Assembly: GCA_903829945.1 (NCBI GenBank)
Contig: CAIKRV010000043.1
Location: forward strand, 1-46,324
Length of the DNA stretch: 46,324 nucleotides
Reading direction: 5' to 3'
DNA from: an uncultured bacterium
Lineage (GTDB): Bacteria > Bacteroidota > Bacteroidia > CAILMK01
A model generated the notes under the pieces. It worked only from the letters and a program-made list of their open reading frames with translations, did no database searches and was not told the DNA's origin. Shown in pieces: positions 45,277 through 46,324 of the stretch. The position numbers and the translations under genes were made by a program. Position 1 is the stretch's first letter; every line of letters starts with the position of its first letter.

Positions 45277-46324
45277 ATGCGTACTATTCTTATTCTTTAT
45301 ATAATGATATTATCATCATTATATACCAATGCTGTAGTTATTAAACGTGGTGCGGGCCGAAAAGAAATTCGAACCAAACAATTAAAATATCAACATTACA
45401 GTAATATTTTTAATGATTACGGCTGGAGCTATCCCGATATAAAAAGCCTACCGGTAAATTTCAGCAACGAATCCTTTAATTTTAATTTTAAAGGCAGCAG
45501 CTTTGATTTACATCGCAACGCGGATGGTAGTATATCACTCACGAGTAATGGTGCCAACTTGGGTACCTCCAAAGAACAAACTTCCAACGGAGATATTTAT
45601 TTCGATAAACATATTTTAGGGAATAAAACAATTATGAGACAACGTTGGGTACCCTACACCCATTATGTCAGCAGAATGGTTCCTGTTACAAAATACAGAT
45701 CCGTTACCACTTATGTATATGACTACTCCACTAAATCATCGAGAGCACAAAGCAGTCAACAAATGTACACTTCCTACGAAATGCGATCCACGGCACAAAC
45801 GGATTATCGCTGGGAAGTTTATGCAGAATTAGTTATTGACGTGCCCAAATATCAATATTATGATTTTACACTTTCAGATAGTACCAATATTATTTTATAC
45901 CGAGTAGATAATAATTATTATTTACAGAATGTATCCTATATTTATGCAGAGGATAATGACGGTTTAAAATACATTCTTATCGATAATAATATGAATGGAT
46001 CTTATACTGATGTACAAGATCGAATTATGTTCAGTTCCTGGAATCCCTATTCCAAAAATTCAAGCTATCGGAAATCCTTATTTTTAGTATCTAATAAATG
46101 GTATGAAATAAATTATTTATCCACGGAATATTTTCTTGATTTCGCCACCACGGCAGATGTATTAACGATGGATTATAAGAATGATAAATATATATCAGGC
46201 TCCGATAAGGGGAAAATATTTTTTAAGAATTTACCTGAAAAAGCCACCTTTCAAATTAACGGGAAACGATATGCCCTCAATGATAGAGAACGCGGTTTTA
46301 AAAGTGAATATGGAATGTATAAAA
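45277..46324 (+). CDS. Exported protein of unknown function, 3' end outside the window
   Basis: The frame is open from the ATG at 45277 to the window end: 349 codons plus one base, no stop. The N-terminus is a signal peptide (MRTILILYIMILSSLYTNA). The rest is Tyr/Asn/Ser rich and beta-like, with a Tyr-rich stretch around residues 128-175 and the segment 'DNNMNGSYTDVQDRIMF' at about 245, which looks like a Ca-binding-type Asp/Asn loop found in 'EF-hand-like' secreted repeats; that reading is weak. No T9SS tail can be seen because the C-terminus is missing. The promoter box at 45258 supports this start. Confidence 0.75.
   Translation, partial: MRTILILYIMILSSLYTNAVVIKRGAGRKEIRTKQLKYQHYSNIFNDYGWSYPDIKSLPVNFSNESFNFNFKGSSFDLHRNADGSISLTSNGANLGTSKEQTSNGDIYFDKHILGNKTIMRQRWVPYTHYVSRMVPVTKYRSVTTYVYDYSTKSSRAQSSQQMYTSYEMRSTAQTDYRWEVYAELVIDVPKYQYYDFTLSDSTNIILYRVDNNYYLQNVSYIYAEDNDGLKYILIDNNMNGSYTDVQDRIMFSSWNPYSKNSSYRKSLFLVSNKWYEINYLSTEYFLDFATTADVLTMDYKNDKYISGSDKGKIFFKNLPEKATFQINGKRYALNDRERGFKSEYGMYK

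Noticed and set aside
46117-46125. TTATCCACG as another DnaA box
   Set aside because: One mismatch and located inside the coding region of the last gene, without a partner site.

Overview
The window is an AT-rich piece of a Bacteroidota chromosome, most like the Chitinophagales/Sphingobacteriia side of the phylum. Several signs agree. Proteins end in type IX secretion (T9SS) sorting domains. A DUF2480 protein and a bacterial geranylgeranylglyceryl-phosphate synthase are present. atpD-atpC stand apart from any other atp gene. About a dozen genes carry the Bacteroidota -7 promoter box TAnnTTTG just before the start codon, and Shine-Dalgarno sequences are largely missing. I see no tRNA, rRNA, CRISPR array, insertion sequence or prophage.

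Layout. (1) 1-14.4 kb, minus strand: a small T9SS cargo protein, then two giant paralogous secreted proteins (1991 and 2312 aa). Each giant has three parallel beta-helix units, PKD-like domains and a T9SS tail, and each ends at a strong hairpin terminator. (2) 14.4-26.3 kb, minus strand: a TolB-like propeller/outer-membrane barrel protein; a compact alaS-gatB-redoxin lipoprotein-udk run; then fhs behind an acidic protein of unknown function. (3) 26.5-34.2 kb, plus strand: an RluA-type pseudouridine synthase, ndk, a membrane-anchored coiled-coil protein, a PpiD/SurA-like periplasmic foldase, DUF2480, and atpD-atpC with an unusually short epsilon subunit. (4) 34.3-40.1 kb, mixed strands: a small lipoprotein, a T9SS cargo protein, a serine beta-lactamase-like hydrolase, OsmC, a Glu/Leu/Phe/Val dehydrogenase and GGGP synthase. 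(5) 40.3-46.3 kb, plus strand: an HTH-S24 (LexA/CI-like) repressor, a B12-dependent class II ribonucleotide reductase, and an exported protein cut by the window end.

Most of the content is housekeeping: translation, nucleotide and C1 metabolism, energy, envelope folding. Secreted surface proteins are interspersed. Several track-style starts at TTG or GTG codons lie inside or upstream of the promoter box, so I moved alaS, atpD, osmC, the dehydrogenase, GGGP synthase and nrdJ to downstream ATGs.

The least explained structure is non-coding. First, a leftward promoter of near-consensus form (TTTG-N20-TAACTTTG) in the 723-bp gap before atpD faces a foldable stretch with no good ORF: a candidate structured small RNA. 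Second, two tandem GACAAAnnnTTTGTC-type operators exactly 20 bp apart flank the -7 box of the S24 repressor, which suggests autoregulation and possibly an SOS-like circuit. Third, paired head-to-head DnaA boxes with a 3-bp spacer occur upstream of nrdJ, and a related arrangement lies upstream of alaS.
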